Assembly (NCBI GenBank): GCA_023386885.1
Contig: JAEWIX010000047.1
Span: 1-64,000, forward strand
DNA length: 64,000 nt
From: Pseudomonadota bacterium
Lineage (GTDB): Bacteria; Pseudomonadota; Alphaproteobacteria; Rhizobiales; Xanthobacteraceae
Direction: 5' to 3'
In this document: piece after piece, positions 25,197 to 33,844 of the stretch
How positions within the stretch are numbered: the first letter of the stretch is position 1
How the letters are laid out: each line of letters begins with the position of its first letter
Program-made: the position numbers and the translations under genes
The notes under the pieces: generated by a model
Told to the model about the DNA's origin: nothing
The model's input: only the letters and a program-made list of their open reading frames with translations
Database searches by the model: none

Positions 25197-26300
25197 GTGA
25201 TAAACGGACGCACCATTCGAAACGCCCGCAAGTTCAAGTTGTACCGAGACCGCTCTCAAATGCCCGCTACCGCCAAGATCCGGATTGGGAAAACTCCGAT
25301 CAAACCTGCTCCGAAGTCGGTCGGAATCCGGTCGAACGCGACGCGTCGCGAGCGGAATTGCTCGGTGGCGCGAACCCTCGATATCGTGTCCGATGCATGG
25401 GCGTTTCTGATCATTCGCGAAGCGTTCTTCGGAACGCAGACATTCGAGGCGTTCCGCTCGGCGCTCGGCATTCCGCGCGCGACGCTGACCGATCGCCTGA
25501 GAAAGTTGACGCAACTCGCCATCTTCCGTCAGGCAGCAGCAGGCTCCTCGCAACGCAAGGAGTATCGCCTGACCAAGATGGGGTTCGATCTCTATCCAAG
25601 CTTTATCGCCTTAATGCAGTTCGGCGACCGCTGGCTGGCCGATGGCAAACCCGTTCCCCTGACGCTCATTCACATGAGTTGCGGCTGCGCTTGTCACCCC
25701 ATCGTAGCGTGCTCGCATTGCGGCGAGAGCGTCGAAGCACGGAGCGTGACGTACCGGGACGGACCAGGCGCCGGCCGCTATCCGGCAAAGGCCGGTCGCA
25801 ATACGCGGCGGGCCTCCGATGGAAGTCGCTTCCTGCTCGGACGTCCAAGCTCCGTTTCACGCGCGTTGCAGATCATCGGCGACAAATGGAGTTTCATGGT
25901 CGTGCGCGAAGGATTCTTCGGCAATCGTCGCTACGACAAGATTTTGACCGAACTTGAAATCGCGCCGAACATCCTCACCGATCGATTGTCTCGACTCGTT
26001 GCGAGTGGCGTCTTTCACCGGCGGCAATATCAAACGTCACCTGATCGTCATGAGTATCTGCTCACCGATATGGGTCGTGACCTCTACGGTCCCTTCATCG
26101 TGATGCTGCAGTGGGGTGATCGTTGGCTTTCAAAGGGAAAGCTTCCGCTCTTGCTTAAACACACCGCTTGCGGACATGATTTCCATGCTTCTGTGATATG
26201 CGATCATTGCAGGCAGCCGATCGTTGCAGCCGACATGCAATACAAGCTCACTTATGACCCTGCATCCTTCGGCGCCCTGAGCCCACGCTCCGTCACCTAA
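25197..26300 (+). CDS. tandem-duplicated HxlR-family regulator with cysteine-rich tails
   Basis: The 367-residue protein contains two HxlR/DUF24 winged-helix domains. The first is around residues 56-150 (CSVARTLDIVSDAWAFLIIR, then LTDRLRKLTQLAIF). The second is around 220-315 (SRALQIIGDKWSFMVVREGFF, then ILTDRLSRLVASGVF). Each is followed by a short Cys/His segment: C-G-C-A-C-H then C-S-H-C, and C-G-H-D-F-H then C-D-H-C, which could bind zinc. Normal HxlR proteins are about 100-150 residues and dimerise; this one looks like a covalent dimer. GTG at 25197 is the only early start, although GAGGAG lies rather far upstream (about 15 bases); ATG at 25260 is an alternative. It probably controls the divergent operon. 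Confidence 0.83.
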   Translation: MINGRTIRNARKFKLYRDRSQMPATAKIRIGKTPIKPAPKSVGIRSNATRRERNCSVARTLDIVSDAWAFLIIREAFFGTQTFEAFRSALGIPRATLTDRLRKLTQLAIFRQAAAGSSQRKEYRLTKMGFDLYPSFIALMQFGDRWLADGKPVPLTLIHMSCGCACHPIVACSHCGESVEARSVTYRDGPGAGRYPAKAGRNTRRASDGSRFLLGRPSSVSRALQIIGDKWSFMVVREGFFGNRRYDKILTELEIAPNILTDRLSRLVASGVFHRRQYQTSPDRHEYLLTDMGRDLYGPFIVMLQWGDRWLSKGKLPLLLKHTACGHDFHASVICDHCRQPIVAADMQYKLTYDPASFGALSPRSVT

Positions 26301-26352
26301 GCCAAACTGCACCGCTGGATCCACAGCGCAATTCAGTTCCTGCTCCGAATGG

Positions 26353-27222
26353 TTACAACTTGGTTCGCGCGAGCAGCCTTTGGGCGAGCTTAAGGTGCGG
26401 CATATCCAGCATTCGTCCGTTGAGACTGACCGCACCTGCCGTCGGATTGGCTGCGAACGCCGCGATCACCGCACGCGCTTCTGCGACCGCAGCAGCGCTT
26501 GGCGTAAATACCTCATTGATCGTGTCGATCTGTGCCGGGTGAATCGCCATCTTGCCCGTGAAACCGTCGCGTCGTGCCTCCTCGCATTCGCGGCGCAGCC
26601 CTTCGACATCCTGAAACGGCGGATAGACCGAATCGATCGGCTGCACACCGGCAGCCACCGCGCCGAACAGACACAGAGAGCGGGCAAGCCGGAATGGTTC
26701 GATGTAACGGCCGCTGGCGTCGTGTTTGGATTCCGCGCCGATATCGGCGGCTAGATCCTCGGCGCCCCAGGTCAGACCACTCAGCCGTGCACTGCCCCCG
26801 GCGTAACTGCCGAGTTGAAAGATCGCCTTGGCGGTTTCTGTGGCGACCACGAAAATTCGGGTATGGCCCGCGACGGTCTGATGCGCCCGTTCGCGTAACG
26901 CCAATTGACGGTCGAGATAGTCGACGTCAACGCCACCTTCGGCTTTCGGCAGCATGATGGCGTCTGGTCGCGCGGGCATGACGGCATCGAGATCGGCTTC
27001 CGTGAGCCCGCTGTCTCGCGCGTTGACGCGCACGATCAGATAAGGGCGCTTGGGTTTCGCAATTTGCTCGCTAAGGAAACCATGCGCGATGGTCCGGGCC
27101 TGCGGTTTGCGGTCCGTGACAACTGAATCCTCGAGATCGAGGATCAACGCATCGGCGTTAGTCCCGAGCCCCTTGGAAAGCTTCTTTTCGGAGTCCGCTG
27201 GAACAAACAGAAACGAGCGCAT
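26353..27222 (-). CDS. HpcH/HpaI- or CitE-type CoA-ester lyase
   Basis: This 289-residue TIM-barrel protein is of the citrate-lyase beta / malyl-CoA lyase family. It opens with M-R-S-F-L-F-V-P-A-D and has LILDLEDSV, the metal-binding Glu in VVATETAKAIF and Asp in GLTWGAEDLAADIG, and the C-terminal KMAIHPAQIDTINEVF. Members cleave or form 3-hydroxyacyl-CoA bonds (malyl-, methylmalyl-, citramalyl-CoA). AAGGG precedes the ATG at 27222. Immediately downstream of a MaoC-type hydratase and acyl-CoA carboxylase subunits, it is the natural last step: cleavage of the hydrated, carboxylated CoA ester. Confidence 0.85.
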   Translation of the reverse strand: MRSFLFVPADSEKKLSKGLGTNADALILDLEDSVVTDRKPQARTIAHGFLSEQIAKPKRPYLIVRVNARDSGLTEADLDAVMPARPDAIMLPKAEGGVDVDYLDRQLALRERAHQTVAGHTRIFVVATETAKAIFQLGSYAGGSARLSGLTWGAEDLAADIGAESKHDASGRYIEPFRLARSLCLFGAVAAGVQPIDSVYPPFQDVEGLRRECEEARRDGFTGKMAIHPAQIDTINEVFTPSAAAVAEARAVIAAFAANPTAGAVSLNGRMLDMPHLKLAQRLLARTKL

Positions 27223-27248
27223 GCAATCGCCCTTCAATTCTATTGAGA

Positions 27249-27713
27249 CTATTTCGCTTTCCCGGCCGGCCGCTTGCGCATGAAGGCCACGCGGGTGCAA
27301 TTGGCGACCTCCTGATTGTTCTGATTGAAAGCGCGATGCCGAAAAGTCACTAGCCCTGCGTCGGGGCGCGATCCGCTGGCGCGGACCGCTTCTACCGTGG
27401 TCACCACATGAATCGAATCGCCGTGAAAGACCGGCGCGGGGAAGTTCACGTCGGTCATTCCGAGGTTGGCAATGGTGGTGCGCAATGTGGTGTCGTGCAC
27501 CGATATTCCGATCATCAGCCCGAGCGTGAACAGCGAATTTACCAGCGGCTTTCCAAATTCGGTCTCTGCTGCAAAATGAAAATCGATGTGCAGCGGTTGC
27601 GGATTGAGCGTCATGTTGGAAAACAGCATGTTGTCCATCTCCGTCACCGTGCGTGTGATCGGATGATGGAATGTCTGCTCGACTGAAAATTCCTCAAACC
27701 ATAGACCCGGCAA
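27249..27713 (-). CDS. MaoC-family hydratase
   Basis: A hot-dog MaoC-like protein of 154 residues. TTG at 27713 is chosen as start because GGGAGG lies 6 bases upstream and homology begins at P-G-L-W-F-E-E-F; the frame is open further upstream but overlaps the carboxylase gene. The core has MTLNPQPLHIDFHFAAETEFGKPLVNSLFTLGL, where N-P-Q-P-L-H-x-D matches the N-x-x-x-x-H active-site segment of mesaconyl-CoA/enoyl-CoA hydratases. It probably hydrates the enoyl-CoA product of the carboxylase before the lyase step. Confidence 0.82.
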   Translation of the reverse strand: MPGLWFEEFSVEQTFHHPITRTVTEMDNMLFSNMTLNPQPLHIDFHFAAETEFGKPLVNSLFTLGLMIGISVHDTTLRTTIANLGMTDVNFPAPVFHGDSIHVVTTVEAVRASGSRPDAGLVTFRHRAFNQNNQEVANCTRVAFMRKRPAGKAK

Positions 27714-27724
27714 TGTAACCTCCC

Positions 27725-29728
27725 TCAGGATTTTGCAGCTTCCACCGGCTCGATCGAGACGATCAACTGGCCGGCGCGAACGGTCTTTCCCTTTTCTGCC
27801 GCGACCTGCGTGACACGGCCACCGCATGTCGCCTTCAGATCGGTAAACAGCTTCATGGATTCCAGAACGGCCACCGTCTGTCCTGCATCGACATCGTCAC
27901 CTTCCGCCACCATGACATCTGCCAACAATCCGGGCATCGTTGCCATGATGTCATTGGAATCAGCATTGTTGACACCGGAGGCCGTTTCAAGCGCGACATC
28001 CGCCGTGAGGCGGACTTCAAAACTGGCATCAAACGATCGCGCACGGATAGCCACACGATGACCATCCATAGCGAACGGAAAACGATGGGTTGTCTCGCCG
28101 ATCTGGACAGTCAGGATTCCCGCCGCAGTCGAAGCCAGGACCGCAAGCACGCCGTCAGCATCGGAAATCGTGAACTGGTCGCGATCTCCGGTCACGGTCA
28201 TGGCCCAAGCCGCGTTGTCGGCCCGAATCGTGAGATGACTGGCACCGGCGCGCCCGCCGGGGCCAAGCACGCGAAAGCCGGATTTGCCGGACCACGGCGA
28301 ATGTTGCGCCGGCGCGTCGCTGCTCAGTCTTGTTACAAGGGCCGCCATGCGTCGCGCGAGAACGACGTCATCCGGCTTCGGTGCCCAGCCGTCCGGCCAG
28401 TTTTCGGTGATCAGTCTGGTCGTCGCGCGGCCCCCGGCGAAATCGACAGAGTGAAGCGCATCGCATAGGAACGCGCGGTTGGTCGCAGGCCCTAACACGA
28501 TGAGCCGTTCCAGCGCGACCGCGAGTTGCGCGACCGCCTTATCTCGGTTGCTTCCGATGGCGATCACCTTGGCCAGCAAACTGTCGTAGTGCAGCCCAAT
28601 GTCGGTGCCCGTTGTAACACCGCTGTCGATGCGTACATCGGCAGGTGGCGCCCACAGCTCTATCTTTCCGGTATCGGGGCGAAAGCCTTGATCGGCGCGC
28701 TCCGCGGTGAGACGCGCCTGAATCGCATGGCCACGACAATCGATATCGTCCTGCTTGAACGGCAGCGGTTCGCCGGCCGCGACCCGCAACTGCCACTCCA
28801 CGATATCGAGACCGGTGATTTCCTCCGTCACCGTATGCTCGACCTGAAGGCGGGTATTCATTTCGAGGAAAAAGATGCCCTCGGTCTTGGCATCGACCAT
28901 GAACTCCATCGTGCCGACCGAATCATATCCGATAGCGGATGCAAGCTGCAAAGCGTGGTGGTGCAATGCCTTGCGCGCCTGTTCGGACAGATTCGGCGCG
29001 GGAGCTTCCTCGAGCAGCTTCTGGTTGTTACGCTGAACCGAGCAATCCCGCTCGAAGAGATGCACGAGATGGCCGTGCTTGTCGCCAAGAACTTGAACCT
29101 CGACATGACGCGGCCGCTCGATCAGCTTCTCGATCAGCAGGCGGCCGTCGCCGAACGCCGCTTCCGCTTCGCGGCGCGCCGCGATCAGCGAGTCGCGAAG
29201 CGCGGCGGCGTCATGCACCGGCCGCATCCCCTTGCCGCCACCGCCCGCCGACGCCTTGATCATCACCGGTAGGCCGATACGCTCGGCCTCTACTGCAAGA
29301 CGCTCATCGCCCTGGTCGTCGCCATCATATCCAGGAGCGACCGGCACACCTGCCGCAACGGCAAGGCGCTTGGCCTCGATCTTCGAGCCCATCGCGGCGA
29401 TGGCTTCGACGCGCGGCCCGACCCAGACGAGTCCATGTTTTCGGCAAAGCTCAGGCAGGTCGGTGCGCTCTGACAGAAAACCGTAGCCGGGATGAATGGC
29501 ATCGGCACCAGCCGCCAATGCAGCGCCGATAATGCGATCGGCGCGCAGATAGCTATCGCGCGCCGGCGCGGGCCCGATCGGCACCGCGACATCGGCGAGC
29601 CTGACATGCATGGCGTCCTGATCCGCATCGGAATAGACGGCGACAGTACGCAGACCCATGCGCTTTGCCGTACGGATGATGCGGACGGCGATTTCGCCGC
29701 GATTGGCAATGAGAAGCGTACGAAACAT
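27725..29728 (-). CDS. acyl-CoA carboxylase alpha subunit (biotin carboxylase + biotinyl domain)
   Basis: The 667-residue MCC/GCC-type alpha chain has FRTLLIANRGEIAVRIIRTAK, the ATP-grasp loop KASAGGGGKGMRPV, FERDCSVQRNNQK and NTRLQVEHTVTE. The linker is followed by a biotinyl domain ending ESMKLF, with the biotinylated Lys near residue 626. The residues after that Lys (L-F rather than M-x) resemble methylcrotonyl- or geranyl-CoA carboxylase subunits more than PCC. Its partner carboxyltransferase gene ends 8 bases upstream. The acyl substrate is a 2-enoyl-CoA by analogy, not by proof. Confidence 0.88.
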   Translation of the reverse strand: MFRTLLIANRGEIAVRIIRTAKRMGLRTVAVYSDADQDAMHVRLADVAVPIGPAPARDSYLRADRIIGAALAAGADAIHPGYGFLSERTDLPELCRKHGLVWVGPRVEAIAAMGSKIEAKRLAVAAGVPVAPGYDGDDQGDERLAVEAERIGLPVMIKASAGGGGKGMRPVHDAAALRDSLIAARREAEAAFGDGRLLIEKLIERPRHVEVQVLGDKHGHLVHLFERDCSVQRNNQKLLEEAPAPNLSEQARKALHHHALQLASAIGYDSVGTMEFMVDAKTEGIFFLEMNTRLQVEHTVTEEITGLDIVEWQLRVAAGEPLPFKQDDIDCRGHAIQARLTAERADQGFRPDTGKIELWAPPADVRIDSGVTTGTDIGLHYDSLLAKVIAIGSNRDKAVAQLAVALERLIVLGPATNRAFLCDALHSVDFAGGRATTRLITENWPDGWAPKPDDVVLARRMAALVTRLSSDAPAQHSPWSGKSGFRVLGPGGRAGASHLTIRADNAAWAMTVTGDRDQFTISDADGVLAVLASTAAGILTVQIGETTHRFPFAMDGHRVAIRARSFDASFEVRLTADVALETASGVNNADSNDIMATMPGLLADVMVAEGDDVDAGQTVAVLESMKLFTDLKATCGGRVTQVAAEKGKTVRAGQLIVSIEPVEAAKS

Positions 29729-29736
29729 GCCTCGTC

Positions 29737-31287
29737 CTACATTCGGTAAACCGGCCGCGCCGATGGATCGCGCGGTTCGTCGGCAGCGAGCGAAAGACAG
29801 AGGCCGAGCACGTCGCGAGTCTGCGCCGGCTCGATGATTCCGTCATCCCAAAGCCGTGCCGTTGCATAATACGGGTCGCTCTGTTCCTCGAACTGCGCGC
29901 GTGTACGGCGATCGAGATCCGCGATGGCCGCCTCGTCGCCACCGCCTTTCAGGCTCTGCCGGCGTAACTCGGTAACAACCGTGGCAGCCACATCGGGACT
30001 CATGGTGGCGATGCGCGAGTTGGGCCAGGTGAACAGAAAGCGCGGCCGGAAGCCACGGCCGCACATGCCGTAGTTGCCGGCGCCATACGATCCACCGATC
30101 AACACGGTGTATTTCGGCACGCGCGCATTGGAGACGGCATAGACCAGTTTCGCCGAGTGCTTGGCGATACCGGCGCGCTCTGCCTCGGTCCCGACCATGA
30201 AGCCGGTGATATTCTGAAGGAACAGCAGCGGAATATGTCGCTGGTCGCACAACTCGATGAAGTGCGCACCCTTAACCGAGGACTCCGAAAACAGAACGCC
30301 GTTATTGGCGAGAATGCCGATCGGAAAACCATGGATGCGTGCGAAGCCGGTGACCAACGATGCGCCATAGGCCGGTTTGAATTCATGCAACTCACCGCCG
30401 TCGACGATGCGCGATATCACCGCGCGAACATCGTAAGGCTTCTTTAGGTCAACTGGCACCAGCGATGCCAATTCGTCCGGATCTCCCGCAGGCGGTGCCG
30501 GGGCAAAAGGCGGCGGCGCGGCACGGCGCAGCGTTCCAAAACCCAACACGATTTCCCGGAGCTTGCCGATGGCCTCGATTTCGTTGTCAACGACGTGATC
30601 GGTTACACCGGAAACCGTGGCGTGCATGTCGGCGCCGCCCAGCGTTTCACCATCGACAATCTCATTGATCGCCGCCTTGACGATGGGCGGTCCACCGAGA
30701 TGGATACGGCCGGTGCCGCGCACCATCACAGATTCGTCGGACAAAGCCGGGATGTACGCGCCGCCCGCCGTACAGCCACCGAACACCGCCGAAATCTGCG
30801 GAATCCCCGCCGCCGACATCCGGCATTGATTGTAGAACGTGCCACCGAAATGATCACGATCCGGAAACACCCGATCTTGTTCCGGCAGGAAAGCGCCGCC
30901 GCAATCGACAAGATAAATGCAAGGCAGCCGATGCGCCTCCGCAATCTCCTGTGCGCGCAGATGTTTGCGCACGGTTTCCGCGAAAAACGAGCCTCCTTTC
31001 ACCGTCGCATCGTTGGCAATCACCATGCAGGGCGTGTCGTGAACCATACCGATGCCCGTGACGATTCCCGCAGACGGCAGTTCACCGCTATACAGACCGT
31101 GGGCCGCGAGCGGCGACAGTTCGAGAAACGGGCTGCCGATATCGAGCAGCAAATCGACGCGATCGCGAACCGGGATTTTGCCGCGCGCCTTATGCCGCTT
31201 GACCAACGCTTCGCCGCCGCCCTGCAGAACCGCACCATGATGACTCCGCAACGTTTCGACCAATGTTTCAAATCGCACTGCAGTCAT
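29737..31287 (-). CDS. acyl-CoA carboxylase beta subunit (carboxyltransferase)
   Basis: The 516-residue carboxyltransferase is of the MCC-beta/geranyl-CoA carboxylase type. It has RHKARGKIPVRDRVDLLLD, a V-D-C-G-G-A-F-L-P segment, the oxyanion-forming GGCTAGGAYIPALSDE, and a C-terminal half with LLFLQNITGFMVGTEAE and IGGSYGAGNYGMCGRGFRPRFLF. GGAG lies 7 bases before the ATG. It is the first gene of the minus-strand carboxylase/MaoC/lyase operon; the TetR operator at 31348-31369 lies between it and the divergent acyl-CoA dehydrogenase gene. Confidence 0.88.
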   Translation of the reverse strand: MTAVRFETLVETLRSHHGAVLQGGGEALVKRHKARGKIPVRDRVDLLLDIGSPFLELSPLAAHGLYSGELPSAGIVTGIGMVHDTPCMVIANDATVKGGSFFAETVRKHLRAQEIAEAHRLPCIYLVDCGGAFLPEQDRVFPDRDHFGGTFYNQCRMSAAGIPQISAVFGGCTAGGAYIPALSDESVMVRGTGRIHLGGPPIVKAAINEIVDGETLGGADMHATVSGVTDHVVDNEIEAIGKLREIVLGFGTLRRAAPPPFAPAPPAGDPDELASLVPVDLKKPYDVRAVISRIVDGGELHEFKPAYGASLVTGFARIHGFPIGILANNGVLFSESSVKGAHFIELCDQRHIPLLFLQNITGFMVGTEAERAGIAKHSAKLVYAVSNARVPKYTVLIGGSYGAGNYGMCGRGFRPRFLFTWPNSRIATMSPDVAATVVTELRRQSLKGGGDEAAIADLDRRTRAQFEEQSDPYYATARLWDDGIIEPAQTRDVLGLCLSLAADEPRDPSARPVYRM

Positions 31288-31347
31288 GATACTTCTCCAG
31301 CCGCGTGTGCACCGTGGCGCGGCTTGCTGCCCGTTACGCGATGGCTT

Positions 31348-31369
31348 ATACCTAACAATCGTTAGGTAT
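31348..31369. promoter_or_regulatory. TetR-type operator 1 (22 bp, perfect dyad)
   Basis: Perfect 9-bp arms ATACCTAAC and GTTAGGTAT flank AATC. It sits in the divergent promoter region of the carboxylase (start 31287) and the acyl-CoA dehydrogenase (start 31444). A second copy of the same core occurs at 35497-35515, upstream of the operon that contains the TetR gene, which strongly suggests one regulator for both. Confidence 0.75.
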
Positions 31370-31443
31370 GGAAGTCAGAAATCCCGTGACGGCGTGCCCA
31401 TGACAGGTCACCAATCGTTTCGAACCAACAAGGGAGGCAATGA

Positions 31444-32628
31444 ATGACCCGGCCAGCGGAAGCGCATGCAGACGGAGCAACCAATGCGCATTCACCGTAT
31501 TTTACGGCCGAGCACGAGATGCTGCGTGATCAAGTTCGCCGCTTCGTCGAGGACGAAATCAAGCCGCACGGAGATGCCTGGGAGCAGCAGGGTTACGTCC
31601 CGCGTGAGGTGCTGCGCCGGATGGGTTCGCTCGGCTTCTTCGGCATTCGCTATCCGGAAACCTATGGCGGATCGAACATGGATACGCTGGGGAGCGTGAT
31701 ATTCGCCGAGGAACTGGGACGCTCGACCTTTTCCGGCGTGGCGATCACCGCGCTGGTGCACACCGACATGGCATCGGTCCACGTTTTCAACGCCGGCAGC
31801 GAGGCGCAGAAGGCACAGTGGATGCCGAAGATCGTGTCGGGCGAAGCCATCTGCGCGGTCGGCGTAACCGAACCTGACGCCGGCTCCGACGTCAAAGGCA
31901 TTCGCACTACTGCGCGGAAGACCGACGCTGGCTATGTGCTCAACGGCGCCAAGATGTTCATCACCAACGGCGTTCATGCCGATCTCTACTGCGTTGCTGC
32001 GAAGACGGGCGAACTGTCCGGCGGCAGCAAGGCGATCACCATGTTCCTCATCGAGAAAGGGACGTCGGGCTTCCGCGTCAGCCGCGCGCTCGACAAGCAC
32101 GGGTGGCGCTCATCCGACACCGCCGAACTGGTGTTCGAGGACTGTCTGGTGCCGCACGATGCCGTACTCGGTGAAGAGGGCAAGGGCTTCTATGCCATCA
32201 TGCGCAACTTCCAGAACGAACGCACGGTGATCGGCGCCATGGCGATGGGCGAAGCGCAAGCAGCGCTCGATCTGACAGTAGCCTACCTCAAGACTCGAAA
32301 GGCTTTCGGTGCGCCGCTATGGGACAAGCAAGGCATCCGGCAGCGGATATCCATGCGCGCCGCCGAAGTGGAAGCCGGGCGCCAGCTTGTCTACGCCGCC
32401 GCATGGGGCGATGCACAGGGACGTGACGTCACCCGCGAAGTTTCGATGGTGAAGGCTTATTGCGGCGAACTCGTCAACGCCGTGATGTACGATTGCCTTC
32501 AGTTCCACGGCGGCATGGGCTTCATGCGGGAAAGCGTCATCGAGCGGATGACGCGCGATGCGCGCGTGCAATCGATCGGCGGCGGCGCCACCGAAGTGAT
32601 GCTGGAAGAAGTTGCGAAACGACTTTGA
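31444..32628 (+). CDS. acyl-CoA dehydrogenase
   Basis: The 394-residue flavoprotein is a full-length acyl-CoA dehydrogenase: EHEMLRDQVRRFVEDEI at the N-terminus, the FAD/substrate motif GVTEPDAGSDVKGI, KMFITNGVHADLY, FGAPLWDKQGIRQRI, and QFHGGMGFM near the C-terminus. The tail has GGGATEVMLEEVAKRL in place of the usual Y-E-G-T motif, so the catalytic base may lie elsewhere, as in isovaleryl-CoA dehydrogenases; this is not settled. AGGGAGG precedes the ATG. It is divergent from the carboxylase operon across the TetR operator and would supply the 2-enoyl-CoA to be carboxylated. Confidence 0.88.
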   Translation: MTRPAEAHADGATNAHSPYFTAEHEMLRDQVRRFVEDEIKPHGDAWEQQGYVPREVLRRMGSLGFFGIRYPETYGGSNMDTLGSVIFAEELGRSTFSGVAITALVHTDMASVHVFNAGSEAQKAQWMPKIVSGEAICAVGVTEPDAGSDVKGIRTTARKTDAGYVLNGAKMFITNGVHADLYCVAAKTGELSGGSKAITMFLIEKGTSGFRVSRALDKHGWRSSDTAELVFEDCLVPHDAVLGEEGKGFYAIMRNFQNERTVIGAMAMGEAQAALDLTVAYLKTRKAFGAPLWDKQGIRQRISMRAAEVEAGRQLVYAAAWGDAQGRDVTREVSMVKAYCGELVNAVMYDCLQFHGGMGFMRESVIERMTRDARVQSIGGGATEVMLEEVAKRL

Positions 32629-32635
32629 GGGAAAG

Positions 32636-32651
32636 CCGAGCACCCGCTCGG
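32636..32651 (+). terminator. short GC-rich hairpin after the acyl-CoA dehydrogenase gene
   Basis: CCGAGC-ACCC-GCTCGG forms a perfect 6-bp stem with a 4-base loop, 8 bases after the stop codon and between two convergent genes. There is no T-run, so it is only a candidate terminator. Confidence 0.35.
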
Positions 32652-32676
32652 ACTGTTCAGACCCAATGAAGATCAA

Positions 32677-33318
32677 TCAGGCCCGTCGTGCGCCGAATGC
32701 GATCTGGGCAAAATCAGCCGCGATCTTATCGATCGGAACACGCCCCGGACGATACCATTCGCCGGCCCAGTTCACCGCGCCGAGCAGCATCAGGCGTGCC
32801 GCATCAAGCGACACATCCTTGGGGATATAGCCCGCGCGAGACGCGTCTTGCATCAGCTCCTGCCAGATGTCTTCATAACGCCGCCGCTCGACACGACAGG
32901 TCCTGCGAAGCTCGGGCGGGAGGAACGCAAAAGCCCGGATCGATGCCGAAGTGTAGTCGCTGTGCTCCAACGAGGATAGCAGGTGAGCCTTGATCGCGGC
33001 TCGCAGGCGGTCGCGCGGCGTCGCCTTTTTCGGCAGCGCATCCAGCGCCGCCGTCACAGCCTTATGAACGAGACGCACACCCTCGTTGATCACCCGCTCG
33101 ACAATGGCATCCTTCGACGGGAAGTGGTGATAGATGCTACCGGCCTTGATGCCGACCCGCTCGGCGATCGCACGCGTGGTCGTCGCCTCGTAGCCGCGAT
33201 GGCGCAAAAGCCATGCTGTGGCGTTGAGGATTTGCCGGGCCCCGCCGTTCGGGTCCGAGACTTCGGATTTGGCGGCGGACGCCTTCGCGGTCCGTGCAAC
33301 TGCCTGACTAATGGTCAC
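32677..33318 (-). CDS. TetR-family transcriptional regulator
   Basis: The 213-residue regulator has an N-terminal TetR helix-turn-helix: GGARQILNATAWLLRHRGYE, TTTRAIAERVGIKAGSIYHHFPSKDAIVE. The C-terminal helical ligand domain is of the acyl-CoA-responsive kind in general layout. The start is GTG with AAGGAG just upstream. It is the last gene of a three-gene unit (ligase, MaoC, TetR) headed by operator 2, so it should be autoregulated and should also bind operator 1. An acyl-CoA intermediate as inducer is an inference from the neighbouring enzymes. Confidence 0.85.
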   Translation of the reverse strand: MTISQAVARTAKASAAKSEVSDPNGGARQILNATAWLLRHRGYEATTTRAIAERVGIKAGSIYHHFPSKDAIVERVINEGVRLVHKAVTAALDALPKKATPRDRLRAAIKAHLLSSLEHSDYTSASIRAFAFLPPELRRTCRVERRRYEDIWQELMQDASRAGYIPKDVSLDAARLMLLGAVNWAGEWYRPGRVPIDKIAADFAQIAFGARRA

Positions 33319-33330
33319 CTCTCCTTGCGA

Positions 33331-33798
33331 TTAAACGCTGCCCCATTTCGCTTTCTCATACCGCATTTTCCGCATCAAGAGGCGTGCGCTACCTTCCTGA
33401 AGAGGCTTGTCGGCTTCGTCGACCAGCGCAATGGACAATCCCAGCAGGCCATGTGCCGGGTTACTGACATTGCGCGTTTCGATGACCTCTATCAAGGCGC
33501 GAATCGTGCTGCCCGGCCGCATCGGCGCCTTGAAATCCCAGGTCACACCAAGCAGCGCGACCACCGTTCCGTCGATCAGATCGAGGCGTGAGGCGAGGCC
33601 GAACGCGATCCCGATGCCCATCGGCCCGTGGGCGATCCGTCCGCCGAAGCCGGTCGCGGTTGCGAACACTTCGTCGGTATGGACCGGGTTATAGTCGCCG
33701 GTTAGGCCGGCGAACGTCCCGATGTCGGCTTCGGTAATCGTTCGGGACGGTGTCTCGAAACGCTGACCGATACTGAATTCATCAAACAAGCGTCCCAT
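33331..33798 (-). CDS. MaoC-family (R)-enoyl-CoA hydratase
   Basis: The 155-residue hot-dog protein has the complete hydratase-2 motif TGDYNPVHTDEVFATATGFGGRIAHGPM, including the catalytic Asp and His. It differs from the other MaoC protein of this regulon (27249-27713) in having the canonical motif. It lies between the CoA ligase and TetR genes with gaps of 12-46 bases, so it is in the same transcript. Confidence 0.87.
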   Translation of the reverse strand: MGRLFDEFSIGQRFETPSRTITEADIGTFAGLTGDYNPVHTDEVFATATGFGGRIAHGPMGIGIAFGLASRLDLIDGTVVALLGVTWDFKAPMRPGSTIRALIEVIETRNVSNPAHGLLGLSIALVDEADKPLQEGSARLLMRKMRYEKAKWGSV

Positions 33799-33844
33799 CA
33801 GGCCTTTCCTTTATCGGAGGTCTCGACGGCGAGCGTGAGGCAAC

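Noticed and set aside
26301..26352. CGCTG-GATCCA-CAGCG hairpin between convergent genes as a terminator
   Set aside because: The stem is only 5 bp with no T-run; too weak to call.
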